In this document: in pieces, positions 21,983-35,439 of the stretch | Position numbering within the stretch: position 1 is the first letter of the stretch | Layout: the number at the start of each line of letters is the position of its first letter | Source: Larimichthys crocea | Lineage: Eukaryota; Chordata; Actinopteri; Sciaenidae | Assembly: GCF_000972845.2 (NCBI RefSeq) | Contig: NC_040011.1 | Span: 23,985,567-24,049,566 of the forward strand | Direction of reading: 5' to 3' | DNA: 64,000 nucleotides | The notes under the pieces: generated by a model | Databases searched by the model: none | Told to the model about the DNA's origin: nothing | The model's input: the letters and a program-made list of their open reading frames with translations, nothing else | Translations under genes and position numbers: made by a program

Positions 21983-23590
21983 TGTGTCATATTTTAGTTT
22001 CTTTTTATATGAAATCAATTTCCAACTGACTGGCAGAGTTTTGGTCTTTAGTTTGATATCTAATCGGAGTCAAAGAATGTCATATTTATAGGACAACTAC
22101 AGCACAAACCAAATAATAAAGCCTCATTGGAAAGAAACTTATTAAAAAGTAATGGAGAAGCACTTCCCAAAAGTGAACATTTGATGCTGTGCAAAAAGAC
22201 GTGTACGAAATCTCAAAGGTAGAGGAGCTCCAGGTAGGCAGCTCAGACCCTGTGAAGTGTTTTGAAGTGCACCAAAGGAACGAGTCTCAACAGCTCAACC
22301 TCTCAAGGTCGCTTTTTGATTTATTGCTTGCTACATGCGTCTTTGAGTCTTACATATTAATGACCAGCATTATGTTAATGGTGTCATAAAAGAATACTCT
22401 GCACTGCAGGTGTCCATCCAAAGCAACTTCAACAACCTTCATCATCAAGAGTGGGACTCCTTGAGCAAAGAGCTCATGAAATGTGTTCACTGAAGGTGTG
22501 GACACACATTATGTTTGAAATCTCCATTATGTTTATTTAAACGTGTATTTGTTGTTGTCAGTTAATATTGGTATTAGTACATAAATCTATTGATCAAACC
22601 AAGTTGGACCAAGTATGTTTTGGTTTTGGCCATGTTGAGAGTTGGGAGATAAAATCATCAGTACATGCTGTTAAACAATTCTTTCTTCTTTTGTTTTGTT
22701 TATTAGCTGTTGCTGTCATTTTAATATTTCACTTGAAAAGGATAATTCGGGTTTTTTCAAGTGAGGTTGTTTGAGGTGCTTAATCATAGTCAGTACCTAG
22801 AGCAAAGCACTGTGTGGACAGGGTCAGAGGTGTGTGTATAGGTAATCATTATGTGTCATAAGCTCCATCAGTCAACCTCAAGAGCATCCATGTTATAATT
22901 CATTATAAGTCACATCTATAATGTTTTGACTGTTCATATAGAGCATCAGAAAGCATTATGTAAGTTTATGAGTATAGTCATGAAGCATTATGAATGGATA
23001 TCTTCATAGACTTCGTAGACATAGACTTCAAGTGTTATTGAAAATGTGTTTTAGACACAAAAAAGGCCGACCTAAAGAAAAATTAAAATCTATTTATGTG
23101 TACACTATAGTGAGCGTAGTGTAACTACTTTACCTTGCCGTGTTAGTAGCTCATACAACCAAACTTCAACTTCAACCACAGAAAAATAAGCAAAGAAAAT
23201 GATCAGTAGATGCAGACTGCTGTGTCGGACTGGATCTTGAAGCACATGGGCCACAAAGGTTAATCCATCAGAGAACATTAGGGCCCCAGGTGCTTCTCCT
23301 CCTCCACCTCCACCTCCTCTAATAACATGTTCTAACCTCACAGAGGTCATAACTAGTGATGCGTTCAGCAAGCCTCTGTCAAACATTTTTTTCAGTTCAG
23401 TTCATCAACAAATATACAACTGGTAGACTCAGTACAGTACACGTTTACAGTACAAGTTGTGATTTTTTACTTCAATATGTTCAAATTTGGACGACGAGCA
23501 GACATTTTGACATGTCATAGCAGGAACTCACTGCACTCAGGTGTATTAATGATGGCTGCATTCCACTTAGGAGAAGTCATGCTTGATAGT
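21983..23590. other. No gene; unique DNA
   Basis: Nothing recognised. The Gly-rich minus-strand frame at 23105-23386 arises from a CCTCCACC run. Confidence 0.4.
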
Positions 23591-23830
23591 AAGGCTTAAT
23601 GTTTAAAAATGATTGACAGGTAGATGCCGTTGCAGACAGCCTATTGGATCACCAAGGCATCATTTGGCCTGCCGATGTTCTACATCTTTGCAGATTTTTA
23701 GATTAGCCGGGAGGCGGAGGAGGCAGTACAGCCAACATGGCGACTGCCAGTGCAGCATATTTTCAGCTTCAAAGCGACGCTTCAGAACTCACTCATGCTC
23801 TGTCCATTCTTTATACTGTCATTGGTTTGG
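23590..23830 (-). repeat. Repeat X, left half
   Basis: Read forward: GATTGACAGGTAGATGCCGT, GGCCTGCCGATGTTCTACAT, TTTGCAGATTTTTAGATTAG, GGGAGGCGGAGGAGGCAG, AACATGGCGACTGCCAGTG and CTGTCCATTCTTTATACTGT. This is the reverse orientation of the copies at 4222 and 53100. Confidence 0.8.
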
Positions 23831-25619
23831 ATCCTCAATGCAGAGATGGAGGCCAATAGAGTTTGAAGGAGTTTATTGTGCCTCCAGCAGGTGGTGGTAG
23901 CTGAAGGCTGGCAGATCAGAAGATTCCCTGGAGAACGCTGGCTAATTCTGTTAGAATTTGCAGCACATTTGGATGGAAACATTAACAGGACCAAGAGCAG
24001 CCGCTTTACAACACATACCTTAGGTTAAACAGCACATTTGATAGCAACTGTGATTTAGTGTCTTTTTTTTATTATAATATTTTTTTTTTTTAAAGAGTTG
24101 AATAGACATGAATAAAATGATCTTTTGAGCGGCTCAGACATTCACAGTGAACACTGAGGCCACTCGTGACCTGACCTCTAAAGAGTGAATCAACCAAATG
24201 TCAAGTAACAATAAAAAGGAGAAAGACACAATCCGGCTGACACAATGAAAAGAGACGTGAATAGGCTGCTGCTTTCATTTCTACCAGCCTGAAAGGTCAA
24301 GAACCACTTAATATATGTTCCCACATGTAAGAATGGACTTACATATAATAAATATTTGAAAATGCTGCCACTGTATCCACAAATGGATGCTATACACACA
24401 CACACACACACACACACACATACCTGCATGGACACACAGTCCCATTCAGCTGGATGGTTAAATGTCATTACAGCTGACAGTCTGAGTGGGAAGAAGGGCA
24501 GCCAGTCATTTTCTGAAGAGTGCTCACACTGAAGTGTGTGATGGGTGTTAACAGACTTCACATCACCATCGGTCCAGCTCTGCAAACAGATGGACGTGTG
24601 TGCAACACACCAGACTGTACTGTTTTCATGTTAGGACAGAATAAATAGAGTTTGTTTTGGGTGAGGATGGTGATTTGTGAATTTACTTTCAGTAGCTGAA
24701 AGCGGGAATCTAAAGACATGGAGCAGGTAGCAGATTGACTTTTAGAAAATAACAGTGAGAATGACAGAAACTTGACAAACTTGACAGAGGACCAAGCAAT
24801 TCTGCCTTTTTCACAGAAGAAGACATTCTGACATGTCACAGTGGGAAAGTCAGGTATGAATGATTAATAAATTACGGCTGATGACTCCATTTAGCTGTTG
24901 CTGGTTTACTGTGACACTGTCATGACTTCATGTGACACCTGAATTGAACAGTGCTACCACTGATGTTATTAGTTGGCGCCTGTGGCAAGTCCAAATATCT
25001 GCTGGGAAAACGACTTTTACACTGAAGAGCTGGAGCTGGTCAGGTGATGAAGGTTATGCAGGACAGCTGGAGGCACTTCAGGAGCTCTTAAGTATCAATA
25101 TGTCTGAAAACATAGACACAAGTTTTGATTGACATTGACTTTTGGGTTTTTTTGTCAGTCAGCCACCAGAAGAGTGAGAATGTGGAGTTATGGAGCAGCA
25201 CCGTGCTCTGAAACACTCATTTGTTCTGTCATGATGGTTGAATTCATACTTTGTTTGGTCTATGTGCAAGACGACATGCAAATTATTTCTGAACAGAGTT
25301 TGCATCAACCAGGGCTCTAGTTGGAAGCACCGGGGCCCAGTGATGCTCTCTCTTCTCTGCCGTCATTTACATCTTGCTCGCTACACGTTGCACTCATGCA
25401 TACACAAATTTTCGCTTCTTAATTCACTGACAAACACATTTCATCTTATCCTTAGTTCTGTTCAGGTTTGCTGTTATTTTCTTCATTAGATATTAATGAC
25501 TCATTTTTTCTTCATGCCTATGTCATGCATGGATTAAAACCAAAACATTTTTTTTGACTGACGTCTCTCTCTTTCTCTCTTTTAAGAGGCCGGAGTCATG
25601 TCGTGTCCCTTTTTTACAG
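23831..25619. other. No gene; unique DNA with one CA repeat
   Basis: Contains T-rich runs at 24064-24092 and the CA array at 24394-24420. No gene recognised. Confidence 0.4.
24394..24420. repeat. (CA)n microsatellite
   Basis: Perfect CA run of about 13 units. Confidence 0.96.
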
Positions 25620-25699
25620 TGTAAAATGGGAATATAACCTAAACAGGGATGCAGCAGTGTCCGCTGAACCAGATCTAAAAAAGCAGCTGCTGGAGACTC

Positions 25700-25990
25700 C
25701 GGAAGTGTCCAACTTCACAGCAGAAACATGTTTACAGCCTGGTACAAAAAAACTGTTTTGGTCTCTATAGCTAATTTCATTTTATAGTTTTGATTGACAG
25801 ATAGGTGCATTACAGATGGCTTGTTAAAGCACCCAGGCGTCAATCGGCCCGCCTCAGGTGCTCCGATGATCCATGTTTTCACAGATATTTAGATTAGCTG
25901 GGAGGCAGAAGAAACAGTACATCTAACATGACAGTGGGGTATAGGTGACATCACTCAGGCTCTGTTAATTCTTTATAATGTCATTGGGTC
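25700..25990 (-). repeat. Repeat X, both halves joined
   Basis: Shows the X halves contiguous in reverse: GTCCAACTTCACAGCAGAAA, TGTTTACAGCCTGGTACAAA, GTTTTGGTCTCTATAGC, then TTGACAGATAGGTGCATTAC, CACCCAGGCGTCAATCGGCC, ATTTAGATTAGCTGGGAGG and TCTTTATAATGTCATTGG. It helps define the uninterrupted element. Confidence 0.82.
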
Positions 25991-26534
25991 AAACCAAATG
26001 AAGGAAATCCGTTGTAGCGATGGAGAACTTCAATCCATGGTCGTGGCCTCAGAGTCATGTCATGACACCATGTAGTTACTTTACAGTGACAGTCTGGTCT
26101 GTTTATGAATATAAAATAGTGTCATGGAGCTCTGGGCGCTCGCAGACAGCTTCAGTAACAACAGTGACTGTCTGCACTGAGAGTGAAGATAAATCCACTT
26201 TTTAATCCCAAACATTTTAAAAAAATAATCTCTGAGCTCTCCTCCCACCAGTAAACGGCTCCGGATCAGAGCAGAATCTGCTGTGACTGTGTTTATTCCT
26301 CCTGAAGCTCAGACTCCTGGTCCCTGGCAAGCAGCATCTCACTTCGCTCCGCTTGGTCCTCCCTGCCTGTACTACACTCTGTAAGTGTTCCACCTGGAGA
26401 TATTTTCAATTTGGCAACCCGTATTCACGTTAGCCAATTTGTGTCATTCACATCAGCCGGCACATTTGAATGTGATTTTTTTGTCTTTGGACAACTGGAC
26501 ATGAAAAAGCTACCCCTTTAAGAATTGTCATAGC

Positions 26535-26640
26535 ACAAATTGTTGCACTAACGCTTTCTTATCACACTGTACCTTGATTGTTCCCTTCTCTGTAAGTTGC
26601 TTTGGATAAAAGCGCCTGCTAAATGAATAAATGTAAATGT
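26535..26640 (+). repeat. LINE2/SINE-type 3' tail
   Basis: TTGCACTAACGCTTT, ACTGTACCTTGATTGTTCCC, then TGTAAGTTGCTTTGGATAAA, AGCGCCTGC and TAAATGAATAAATGTAAATG. This is the characteristic 3' end of fish LINE2-clade elements, borrowed by several SINE families. Only the tail remains. Confidence 0.8.
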
Positions 26641-27760
26641 CTTTGCACTGACTTTGTGTGTAGTCTATACATTGTACTGAGCATGTAAGCATGCTTAGCT
26701 GTACTGTGAGCAGATGACCAATCAAAGACAACGATCTTACGTTGGCTTATCATGTAAAGTATAAAAAAAAAACGTTGTAGATGTTGCATTGAGAGCTGAG
26801 CTCTTTGCTCCCAGATCTCCCACAAATTATACAGTTTAATATTATAATATTATATATCTGATAGAAACTAAGGAAAAGTATATTAGGTCCTCTTTAACTA
26901 ATTTAACCTTCATTTGACCAGTGTAGGTTGCACAGAATTGAAAAGTGTCTCTGTTAAAGGGCAACCTGCATAATGCATCTCTGTGGAATTCCTCTGGGGA
27001 CACTTTAATGGCAGCAAATAGCAAACACAACAAAATGAGGAGGAAAACGCCACTTCCCCTTCAGCACCGCGTCCACACCTCCCTAATTTGATCCCGTTGT
27101 CGCAGACAAACTTTCCTACTCCTCCGTTCAGCCTGTAGCCAAATCAAAAAGTTCCACATCATTAATAACTGAAGGTTGCTATACTGTTAATGAGAGGCCC
27201 AATTAGCCTTTACTAAAACAAAGAGAGTGTGAGGGAGAGACTCAGAGGAATAGTCTCCCTCCTGTATAAAATTTGTTGACCCACAGAACAAAATGGAGAG
27301 AGAGAGGAGACAGAGAAACACTGAGGAGAGAGATGAGATTAAATAGAATGGAACTAGCCAACATTTGTATTCATGACAATCACTGTCAGACATTTTAAAT
27401 GTATTATTGATGTATTTTTATTACTAAAGGAAATAAAAAGTGTAGTATCAATGAGAAATGCTCTTATAAGACACAATATAAACAAAGTTTTAGCACCTAA
27501 ACTTCACTGACATTTGCAAATACGTTTTTTTTGGGATGTTCATTGTATTTCAGATGTATGTTCAGACTGTTACTGGTGCTCCTTTTTTCCTTGGTAGCTC
27601 AATGACAAAGCCAAGGTGCAACACAAGACGTGCCCATGCATTTGAATCAAAAAGAGACATTAGCTAATAAAACTAATCTGGTTTTTGATATCTTTTTTTC
27701 TCTTTCTGTGTTCGTTGTGTGGCCATTGTGTCAGCCAATCACTGAAAGGCCGGGGCTATG
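26641..27760. other. No gene; unique DNA
   Basis: No gene recognised. 27040-27200 reads like ordinary unique DNA with little low-complexity sequence and could be a conserved non-coding element, but I cannot test that. Confidence 0.35.
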
Positions 27761-27764
27761 AATT

Positions 27765-27860
27765 TATGCAGACTGTATAAAACATGGACATTGTATCTGT
27801 AATGTCAACCACTCAGTGTGGTGGCTCTTGCTGCCTCTACCAGCTCCTGGCTAATTTAAA
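27765..27860 (+). repeat. Repeat X fragment (decayed)
   Basis: GCAGACTGTATAAAACATGG, CACTCAGTGTGGTGGCTCTT and CTGCCTCTACCAGCTCCTGG correspond loosely to the X region around the GTGGTGGCTCTGGCAGCCGCC segment. Confidence 0.5.
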
Positions 27861-27889
27861 AAAAAGCTCAGGTTGAGAACTATCATCCT

Positions 27890-28306
27890 GACTTCTTCCC
27901 TTCCTATCCAAAGCTATTGGTCACTTAACAACTCTCAGAATTCCTCTCACTAAACAATCTTCTTGATCCAAATCAATCTGGTTGCGGTTGCTCGACCGAA
28001 ACTGCTCTGTTGTCTGTGACAGAAGCCTTAAAAGAATCCATAGCAGCAGCACGGACCTCTGTCCTTATTCAGCTTGACTTGTCAGCTGTCTTTAACACAG
28101 TTAACCATCACATCCTCCTCTCTACTTTCTCAAACATGGCCATCTCTGGCTCGGCTCTTTCCTGGCTTGAATTCTACCTCACAGGGTGCTCATTCAGCAT
28201 ATCCTGGCTTGGACAGTCGTCCACATCTCATCAACCCACCACAGGGGTGCCCCAAGGCTCGCTGCTGGGGCCCCTTCTATTTGCTATCTACTATAAATAT
28301 GCATAG
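27890..28306 (+). pseudogene. LINE reverse transcriptase fragment (motifs A and B)
   Basis: The upstream piece reads LLDPNQSGCGCSTETALLSV. From 28010 the frame continues with LIQLDLSAVFNTVNHHILL (motif A, where the usual FD is FN) and TTGVPQGSLLGPLLFAIY (motif B). It stops at 28304, before motif C (the YADD-type box). This is the finger/palm part of a fish non-LTR reverse transcriptase, probably LINE2/CR1-like. It is 5'- and 3'-truncated and inactive. Confidence 0.82.
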
Positions 28307-28865
28307 CTACCTTTCTCTACTGGTTGAGACTTGGCTATTGCATTTGAATTTCGCTATTGGCTGATTTTGGAGGCATTTGGCAGGGTAGCACCTTTTCTCA
28401 CTAACTAACCCATCCCTCCCCCACCTGTATTGCTGCTACACTGAACAGTGGTCACTACCCATCAAACCATGCCCCCTATAGTCATTCTCCTCTGTTATAT
28501 ACTTTAAATTTGCTGAGAGAGGGAGCTAGCAGAATTTGAGGGCTGACCTCGAAACTTCACTGTCAATGTCTCTGTCACATTGCTTTTGGTTGTTTGTACG
28601 ACCGGCAGTTTGCACGGGGTATTTTATTTTGAAAATTCGCCGGCTTCTCTATGCTGTTTCTGTTGGTAGGTGCTCTGTGTAAATTGCCATTGGCTGCCCA
28701 TGGCGTCGGTCAAAAATAGAACAGCCACATATTCAACGTCTTCAATCTGCAGTGACTGGTGGAATTTGGGGGTGAGTTACACTTGGAATTGGAATTGCAT
28801 AGATTAATGTAGAATATAACACTGAATATATACACACAGGTGTGTAGTATCACATCAATATAAAG

Positions 28866-28960
28866 GTGGTAGATGTGGCTCAGCTGGTAGAGTGGCTCGT
28901 CCACCAATCAAAAGATTCTTTTCAGTCTATCCTTGGGCAAGATTTTGAGATCTTGTTTTC
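28866..28960 (+). mobile_element. SINE-1 head fragment
   Basis: GGTAGATGTGGCTCAGCTGG, TAGAGTGGCTCGTCCACCAA and TCCTTGGGCAAGATTTTGAG give the tRNA-like head and the start of the SINE-1 body. Box B and the tail are missing. Confidence 0.7.
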
Positions 28961-30580
28961 GAGACAGAAAAGTTATCTATACCCCTCCTGAAGTTAAAAG
29001 ACAGTGTGTAATAATGCACTGTGCTCATTCTCTTATATATTCAGGATATACTGTGTCATCTAACCATGTTGTATTTTCCAGGTGTTTGTGTTCAGGTGGC
29101 CATCAGTAACCAAACACATCGCATGAACTGATCCGAGGAAAAAAAGCCACAGCAGGATATAAATAATAAAAGCTAGAAAGCACAGAGGGAACCAAATCTA
29201 GTCTCTATGCCTCCAGCCAGTTTTGAAAACACCCTGCCTTCACCACAGAGCTATTACATATACGATTTATAGGCATCACAGAATAATTTTTGTTGAAATT
29301 AGAGAGTAGAGGCACAGTGAGAATGGGATAAAAAGGGCTGGACTGTGACTTCAGCCTGAGGCTCTCCTACTTGCCTCATGTTGTGACAGGTCACGCATCA
29401 GAAAAACAAATTGCTCCGGCCCAAAGTGGATGCCTACACAAGTGCAAACACTGGCATATAGTGGCACACGCAGGCACCGAACTGTAGTTCACAGACACTC
29501 TTGTGGCACACCCTGTACTGCCCGTCCATCCTCTGTTGTTGCTCATTGGCTGATGTTGCTTTTGTTCTAGGACTGCCGTTGGTTTAAATGCAAATTCATG
29601 GTGGTAAATATGGAAATCTCCAACTTTACAAGCTGAAAAGGACCACCTCAATGCACCATTAGCTTGATTGTGTGTAAGGAGGGTGAGGAGCAGAGCCAGA
29701 GCCCTCTGGCCTTCAGTCTTCTGAGGGAACCGACTTCATAGACTGTGCACTTGGAAGGATGCAACACAGCCGACATCAGTGAAGTGTGTAAGGGCCGTCC
29801 ATCCCCTGCCTCACACTTCCTTCACTTCATTATTCAGTCTGACATTTTATTCATGTTCTGTTTGAGAGGGCCTTGTTGTTTTGGCCTTAACCAATGTCAC
29901 TTTCTGAGAATTAAAGACTCAAGGAAGAGGAGGTTATTTATAAGACTGTTGGAAGTGACATGGTTGAGGTATAGTCCTTTTCCTGAAACTCTGCTAAAAG
30001 CTTCAAATCTGAAAAAAAAAAAACTGATTCTCCGTCTGCAGCCTTAAAATGGTTACCTTTAACACCACATTCACATCATGTCCTGATCATGCTCTGACGT
30101 CTGATGTCAATTATATGCACCACACACTGTTTTACATTTTATTTCATATTATAGACATTAAATAAATATCAATTATTACATATTACATTACATTTAATTT
30201 TTATAAGATTATGTCTTGAACAGTGCAATATTCAGGGTCATCGACAGAACACATGGGGAAATCTGTGTGTGTCTCCTTCATAATGACTCACAGACCGATT
30301 AGTGTGTGACACTTCAAATTAGTACATTAGAAAACACGGACAAATAGTTCAATAATTCAAACTGTGTAGGCAGAATTGGGTGCTTTTGACTGAGGTACTA
30401 CAGGGCCACAATACATTGATATTTATATAAAGCACTCTAAAATGGAATCAGAAAACAATGATAAGACGACATTAGGAACACATGACGTAGGTCATAAAAA
30501 ACTTGAATGTCAAACATGGGTCTCTGAGTAGCCAGTAAGATAAGGGATAATTCACTTTAGTACAAAGATTCCAAATTAAA
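28961..30580. other. No gene; unique DNA
   Basis: Contains an A run at 30011-30023 and A/T-rich sequence near 30120-30200. No coding motif recognised. Confidence 0.4.
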
Positions 30581-30581
30581 G

Positions 30582-30771
30582 GGGCACCCGATAGCTCACC
30601 TGCTTGACCACGTGCCCCAAATATTAAAGCTAATGTCCTTACTGCAGTGACCAGGGTTCACTTCCAGCCTGGGTACTTTGCTTTGCTGTGTGTCATCTCC
30701 TCTCTCTGTCCCCATGAATTTTCCGTCCATCTCTCCAGGTGTCTCTGTCCAATAAAAAGAAGAAAATGCAA
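30582..30771 (+). mobile_element. SINE-2 (tRNA-headed)
   Basis: A second SINE family. GGGGCACCCGATAGCTCACC is the box A region, CCAGGGTTCACTTCCAGCC is box B-like, then come CTTTGCTGTGTGTCATC, CTCTCTCTGTCCCC, GTCCATCTCTCCAGGTGTC and CCAATAAAAAGAAGAAAATG as the A-rich tail. It is intact end to end but diverged. Its tail runs straight into a compound microsatellite. Confidence 0.78.

Positions 30772-30830
<59 letters not shown>
30772..30830. repeat. Compound (AC)n(TA)n(GA)n microsatellite
   Basis: AC about 30772-30788, TA about 30788-30808, GA about 30808-30830, joined without spacers at the 3' tail of SINE-2. Confidence 0.96.
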
Positions 30831-30831
<1 letters not shown>

Positions 30832-31775
30832 TCAAAATCACTGACAATGCAGCTGGTTTCTGTCTGTATATAAGTTAAACCTCTTGTGAACTCGAAAGGC
30901 TAAAAAGAGTTTGAACATCCCCAACAGTTTCTCAGTTTCTCTATTGTACAGCTGCAGTACAGTTAATCTTTACAGTATAATGGATCTGCAAAACACAACA
31001 CTATACAACATCAGCAGCAGCAAACATAAAGTGAAGGATGCGATTGGTTTATTCTTTTACTAAAAATGTATTTCTACACTCTGTGTCCCCATTGATAGCA
31101 GTGTTGTTAAGATTGACCATCTAAAACAGTGGGTTTCAAGGCCCGTTCAGAGGTCTATTAGAGGAGGCGAGAAAGGAGAGAAAGAAAATGAAAGAGAGTG
31201 AAAGAGACAAAGCACCATTATTTTACACCCCTGGGTCAATGTCAGAGAGAGCTGCTGGCAAATTAAAGAAGAAGAAAGAGGAGCGCCTTAAAAATGTTTT
31301 AGGGGCACTTTCCTTTCCTCTTTCCCAAATCTATCTCTTCCACACTGCTTCCTTTTCTTCTTTTAATCAACTCCTTCCCCCATACCCCCAAACTCTCAGT
31401 TTATCTGCCTCCATCTCGTTCTCTCTCCCCCCCCCACCCCTTTATCTCTGTCTCCTCTCTGAAAGCTCGTCTGAAGCACAGCTGAGTCTCAGGGGGACTG
31501 CAGACCTCTCTGTCTCCATCAACCCCCCCCCTGCAGTCTCCTCTTTCCCAGTCTTTTCTTCTCAGAGTTGTCAAATCAGCAGAGAGAGTGGTGGGAGCTC
31601 AGTTTTCCCAGTGACATGTGCTTTGTGACCAAGAAGTTGTCACAGGAATGACATACGGCAGTGACTTAAGGCGACCAGATAAGGTATATTACAGGTCCTG
31701 TTACTGATGGTTACATCGTCAGCTGGTAACTGCAGTGTTGAGGGTTACTACTCCATCACATTTCCTCATGAGGCA
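30831..31775. other. No gene recognised; purine- then pyrimidine-rich
   Basis: 31160-31290 is GA-rich and 31300-31570 is CT-rich with C runs. A 146-codon frame (31188-31628) spans both parts. It is Ser/Leu/Pro-rich with no domain, so I treat it as a composition artefact. Confidence 0.45.
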
Positions 31776-31778
31776 GCT

Positions 31779-32200
31779 TAAAGTCCCCATGAAGTCAAAA
31801 TTGATATTTAAGTGCACATTTGTCACCTATACTCCAGTATCTGGCTCAACAATGACAATTTTGTTTTATTTTAGGTATTTTCAGGTATTCTTTGTGAGCT
31901 TTTTCCCTGGTAAACAATAAAACGTTGAGGGCGTATACAAATTTTTCATTCAGTGAAATGTCATTGGAGTGGAGTACTTCCTATTTGACACAGTCTATGA
32001 GTGATTCTGAGGGCTGCTACAGTCATCTATAGCCGAGCCGAGCCTCACTGATTACTGTACGAAAGCACAACTTTATAACTTTATTCAGTGATTTTGGTGA
32101 AACTGGATCAGATTTTATACACAATATATCCTGATGGACAGATAGCTTGCTAAAGTATCTAAGTGCTAATTAAGTGTTGCTAACTGAATCTGCCTTTTAC
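31779..32200 (+). repeat. Dispersed repeat W, copy 2
   Basis: Opens TTAAAGTCCCCATGAAGTC (a similar opening recurs at about 36988). It contains GGTGAAACTGGATCAGATTT, TATACACAATATA and TCCTGATGGACAGATAGC, the reverse complement of landmarks at 20085-20245 and 45595-45720. Confidence 0.55.
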
Positions 32201-34420
32201 AGGCAGAACTCGGCTGAGCACCCAGACCGAACCTCTGAGACCAACAGGGAACCAACAAGATTTAAAGACTTTCATGATGAAAAGATTGCAAAGCAGCAAA
32301 CCACTAACTGTCATTGTAGTACTGTAGCTAACCAAAATAAATAAGCCCCGTCATGCCAGGACCCAAACCTGTCACGAAAACCAAGAAAAGAAGCCTCACA
32401 CATCTATAATTTCATTTTAAAAAAGGCTTCCAGTAACTGCTGGACACTTTTTAGCCAACATTACTCAAATTGGCGTAATTGTTCAGCTGTCGGGGACTAG
32501 TTTCAGCTGCGGATTAATCCAAATTTGGTTAATTTTTTTCTGTGCAGCAGGTTGTTGCACAACTGTGTATGTCAAAATATACTATAGTTTGTGTGTCCAT
32601 GGTAAATTAGTCCAACAGTGTGGCTTACTGTGTTTTTGGACAGGAGTGGAGCTCTGTGGCATTGAGGAGGCAGATAAATTAGGCTTTAAGGACACATAAT
32701 ATCTGTTAGAAGGATGAATGTATTATTGGTTTGGGTCTTTTTGTGGTATTGCCATCAAGGCCACTACAAACATAATGTGTGTTAACACTGAATTGGCCTC
32801 CACATCAGTATCAGCTCTACTTCTGTGATGGTTTATAATTCTGATATTTTAAAATTCTTAAACTTTGCATCAAGCTGCGCACCTGCAATTCTGAATAATT
32901 CATATAGATTTGACGTGGTCCATTGCTTGTATCTGGTCCCTGTCAGAGCAGAATGATAGAGATGGCACATAAAGGCGCTGGTGTGTGGAGAAATAAACCA
33001 ACAGCCTGCCAGAGGGCAAAAAAACCCCAGTGTCCAGGGAAACGCTTTCATCAAGTCCTGCTCATAAAAGACGATTTACGGCCATCTGGGACTTTGACCA
33101 AGGCTGAGGCGTGTTTGTGTGCATATGGGATGTCTGCGTATAGTTGTGCTCGTAGGGGTGTGATCATAACTCACCCAGACGAGAGAAAAGTGAGAAGACA
33201 ACCTGGTAAAAACACATCAGCACCTGAATAGATTTTAACATGGTGACCAATGTGTCTTGTAAAATCAAAGTAGATTTGTTAGCTTGTCAACAGGGCACAT
33301 ACACACACACACACACATGGTCACCCTGCAGACCTTGTTGGTATCTTTTAGTTTTTGCAAGTAACATGTTCTGAATGCTGAAAAAAAATATCTTGTGTTT
33401 CCAAACTTTGAAGACAGACTAAGAACCTCTTCCTCCAGGGACAAATCTTCAACATCTTGATAAAAATCATCCTAAAAATGGGCTTCCGCATTATTCTACA
33501 GCATTCATCGTGTAAGGTAAGCAATGCAGCTGTTTTGCTGATGTTGTCTTAAGTCTTATTACATTGTTTCATGCTGGTGTCAAACTGGTTCTGCACAGAT
33601 AAGCTCAGAAATGTCAGAGGTAATAAAAACCATCATGTGCAAACAAATCTACGACATTGTATCAGCCATGACAAACATTGATACGTGAAGCCACTAGAAT
33701 ATTCAAACAGAAATGACATAAGATTAGATTTATGGTATGGACAAGTCAGCTGGATGATGATGTATATAGTCACTATATATACAGTACAGTACTGTAATGC
33801 TATAGACTACTAGAGCTCTGAGAATCTTCTATTCTAGTATGCCACATATGAAGTTTGCTTATGTGTTGAGGTCACTGTAGGGACAGTGTTGAATCTTAGA
33901 TTGTTATGAGGACACTGACTTCTTCTCCTTGAGATACACAGCAGCTATGCATTACTATGGTAACTGAGGTCAGAGGATAGGGATTATGGATATAGAGTAG
34001 TCATGTCGCTGTACTGACAAGTCAGAGGACAGCTTCTTCAGAGTTGGGTCAGCATCATGTAATGAAAAGTGTATTCATAAATCCTTCATTCTCCTTGATC
34101 AAGCTTCAGTTAACCTTCCAGCATAAGACATCATGGACTCCTGTGCACTGCACTGAACTGACCACTGATGAATATTATTCTCCACAACAGAGCCGAAACA
34201 ATCAGTCAATTAATCATTTTGTCATCAATTACAAAAAAATCACTTCAATCAACAAAACAAATGCAAATATGCCTGATTGTAACCTTTCACGCGCAAAGAT
34301 TTCTGTTCATCCCTGAGGATTTATTGACCAAACACTTGATCAAATAATCAACAAACTATCATTTTGGCAAATTAATTGCTGATGAAAATAACTGTTGGTT
34401 GCAGTAAATGGACTCTAATC
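32201..34420. other. No gene recognised
   Basis: Largely unique DNA with a short CA run at 33299-33317. No coding motif seen. Confidence 0.4.
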
Positions 34421-34424
34421 TCTC

Positions 34425-34580
34425 TTTACCCATTCATACACCGATGGCACAGGTCGCCATGCAAGGTGCCAACTGCTCATCAGAAACAAACTAATCACAT
34501 TTCCTCACACTCAAACACAACCAAACTTCTGCTTAGTGGACAACTGTCTGTGGCTCTACCTCCTATGAGCCACAGCCGTA
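34425..34580 (-). mobile_element. SINE-1, deleted long form
   Basis: Contains TTACCCATTCATACACCGAT, GGCACAGGTCGCCATGCAAG, GTGCCAACTGCTCATCAG and, after a deletion, CTACCTCCTATGAGCCACAG, the reverse complement of the box A head. Box B is missing. Confidence 0.7.
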
Positions 34581-35430
34581 GAGTCTAGCAAGCAAAGGGG
34601 CTGACTGCCACGCATCCTGGATAGCAGGACACACTACCAGAATTTATACTTTGTTTGTCTCAAACATCTGTCAGATACATCTGGTGAGTGGGTTTATGTA
34701 GGAACTCAGGTAAGTATACTTGCCTGAACATCTGATCTGTGAAGTAACTACATGAAATAAACATAACTGCCACGTTCCCATCACGTTTACCACTGTTTTA
34801 TGTGGTTACATCTTCTCATTGCACCCTCCTCTTCTGTTGTGCCACCAGCTGTTTATATAGACTTGCTCAGCTTCTAATATTCCTCTAAATTCACCACATT
34901 TGGATATAAACCCGGCTACAAGTGTATACTGTTTGGCTGATTAGACATATCCCCTGTGAAGTGTGAGCTTGTGCCGCTCAGCTTGTCGGAGTACAAAGAC
35001 TCCAGCAGCTGATTTCACTGATTAGCACTTCATCATGAAGGCAGGAACACAGCGAAGTCACCTGCTGAGGTGTTTGGTCCGAATGAAGACCTGCGGGGCT
35101 GTTAGTCATCCACAGCACATCATTGCTTTTCTCCCAACCCTCATTCCCCTTCCACCCATGATGAGCGCCCGTTCATCAACACCACCCAATGTTCCAGATG
35201 TGTTCATTTGAACTGATATGTTTGCAATTATTAACCACTGTTACAAATCAACATTGTTACCATATGTGGACACGATGAAAGATGAAAGTTGAAAGTTGAA
35301 AACATTTCGTATGCAGTGCTTATGCTCTCGATGGGACTGCATGTTGTTTTGGTGATTTAGAAATGGTTCAGTGCCCTACTTCACTGATTGTGACAGAACA
35401 CTTGGTGTAGCTGAACATTTATGGTTACAA
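34581..35430. other. No gene; unique DNA
   Basis: Nothing recognised. Confidence 0.4.
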
Positions 35431-35439
35431 AACCATCCA

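Noticed and set aside
31188..31628. 146-codon plus-strand frame
   Set aside because: Purine-rich first half and pyrimidine-rich second half explain its openness; low-complexity product with no domain.
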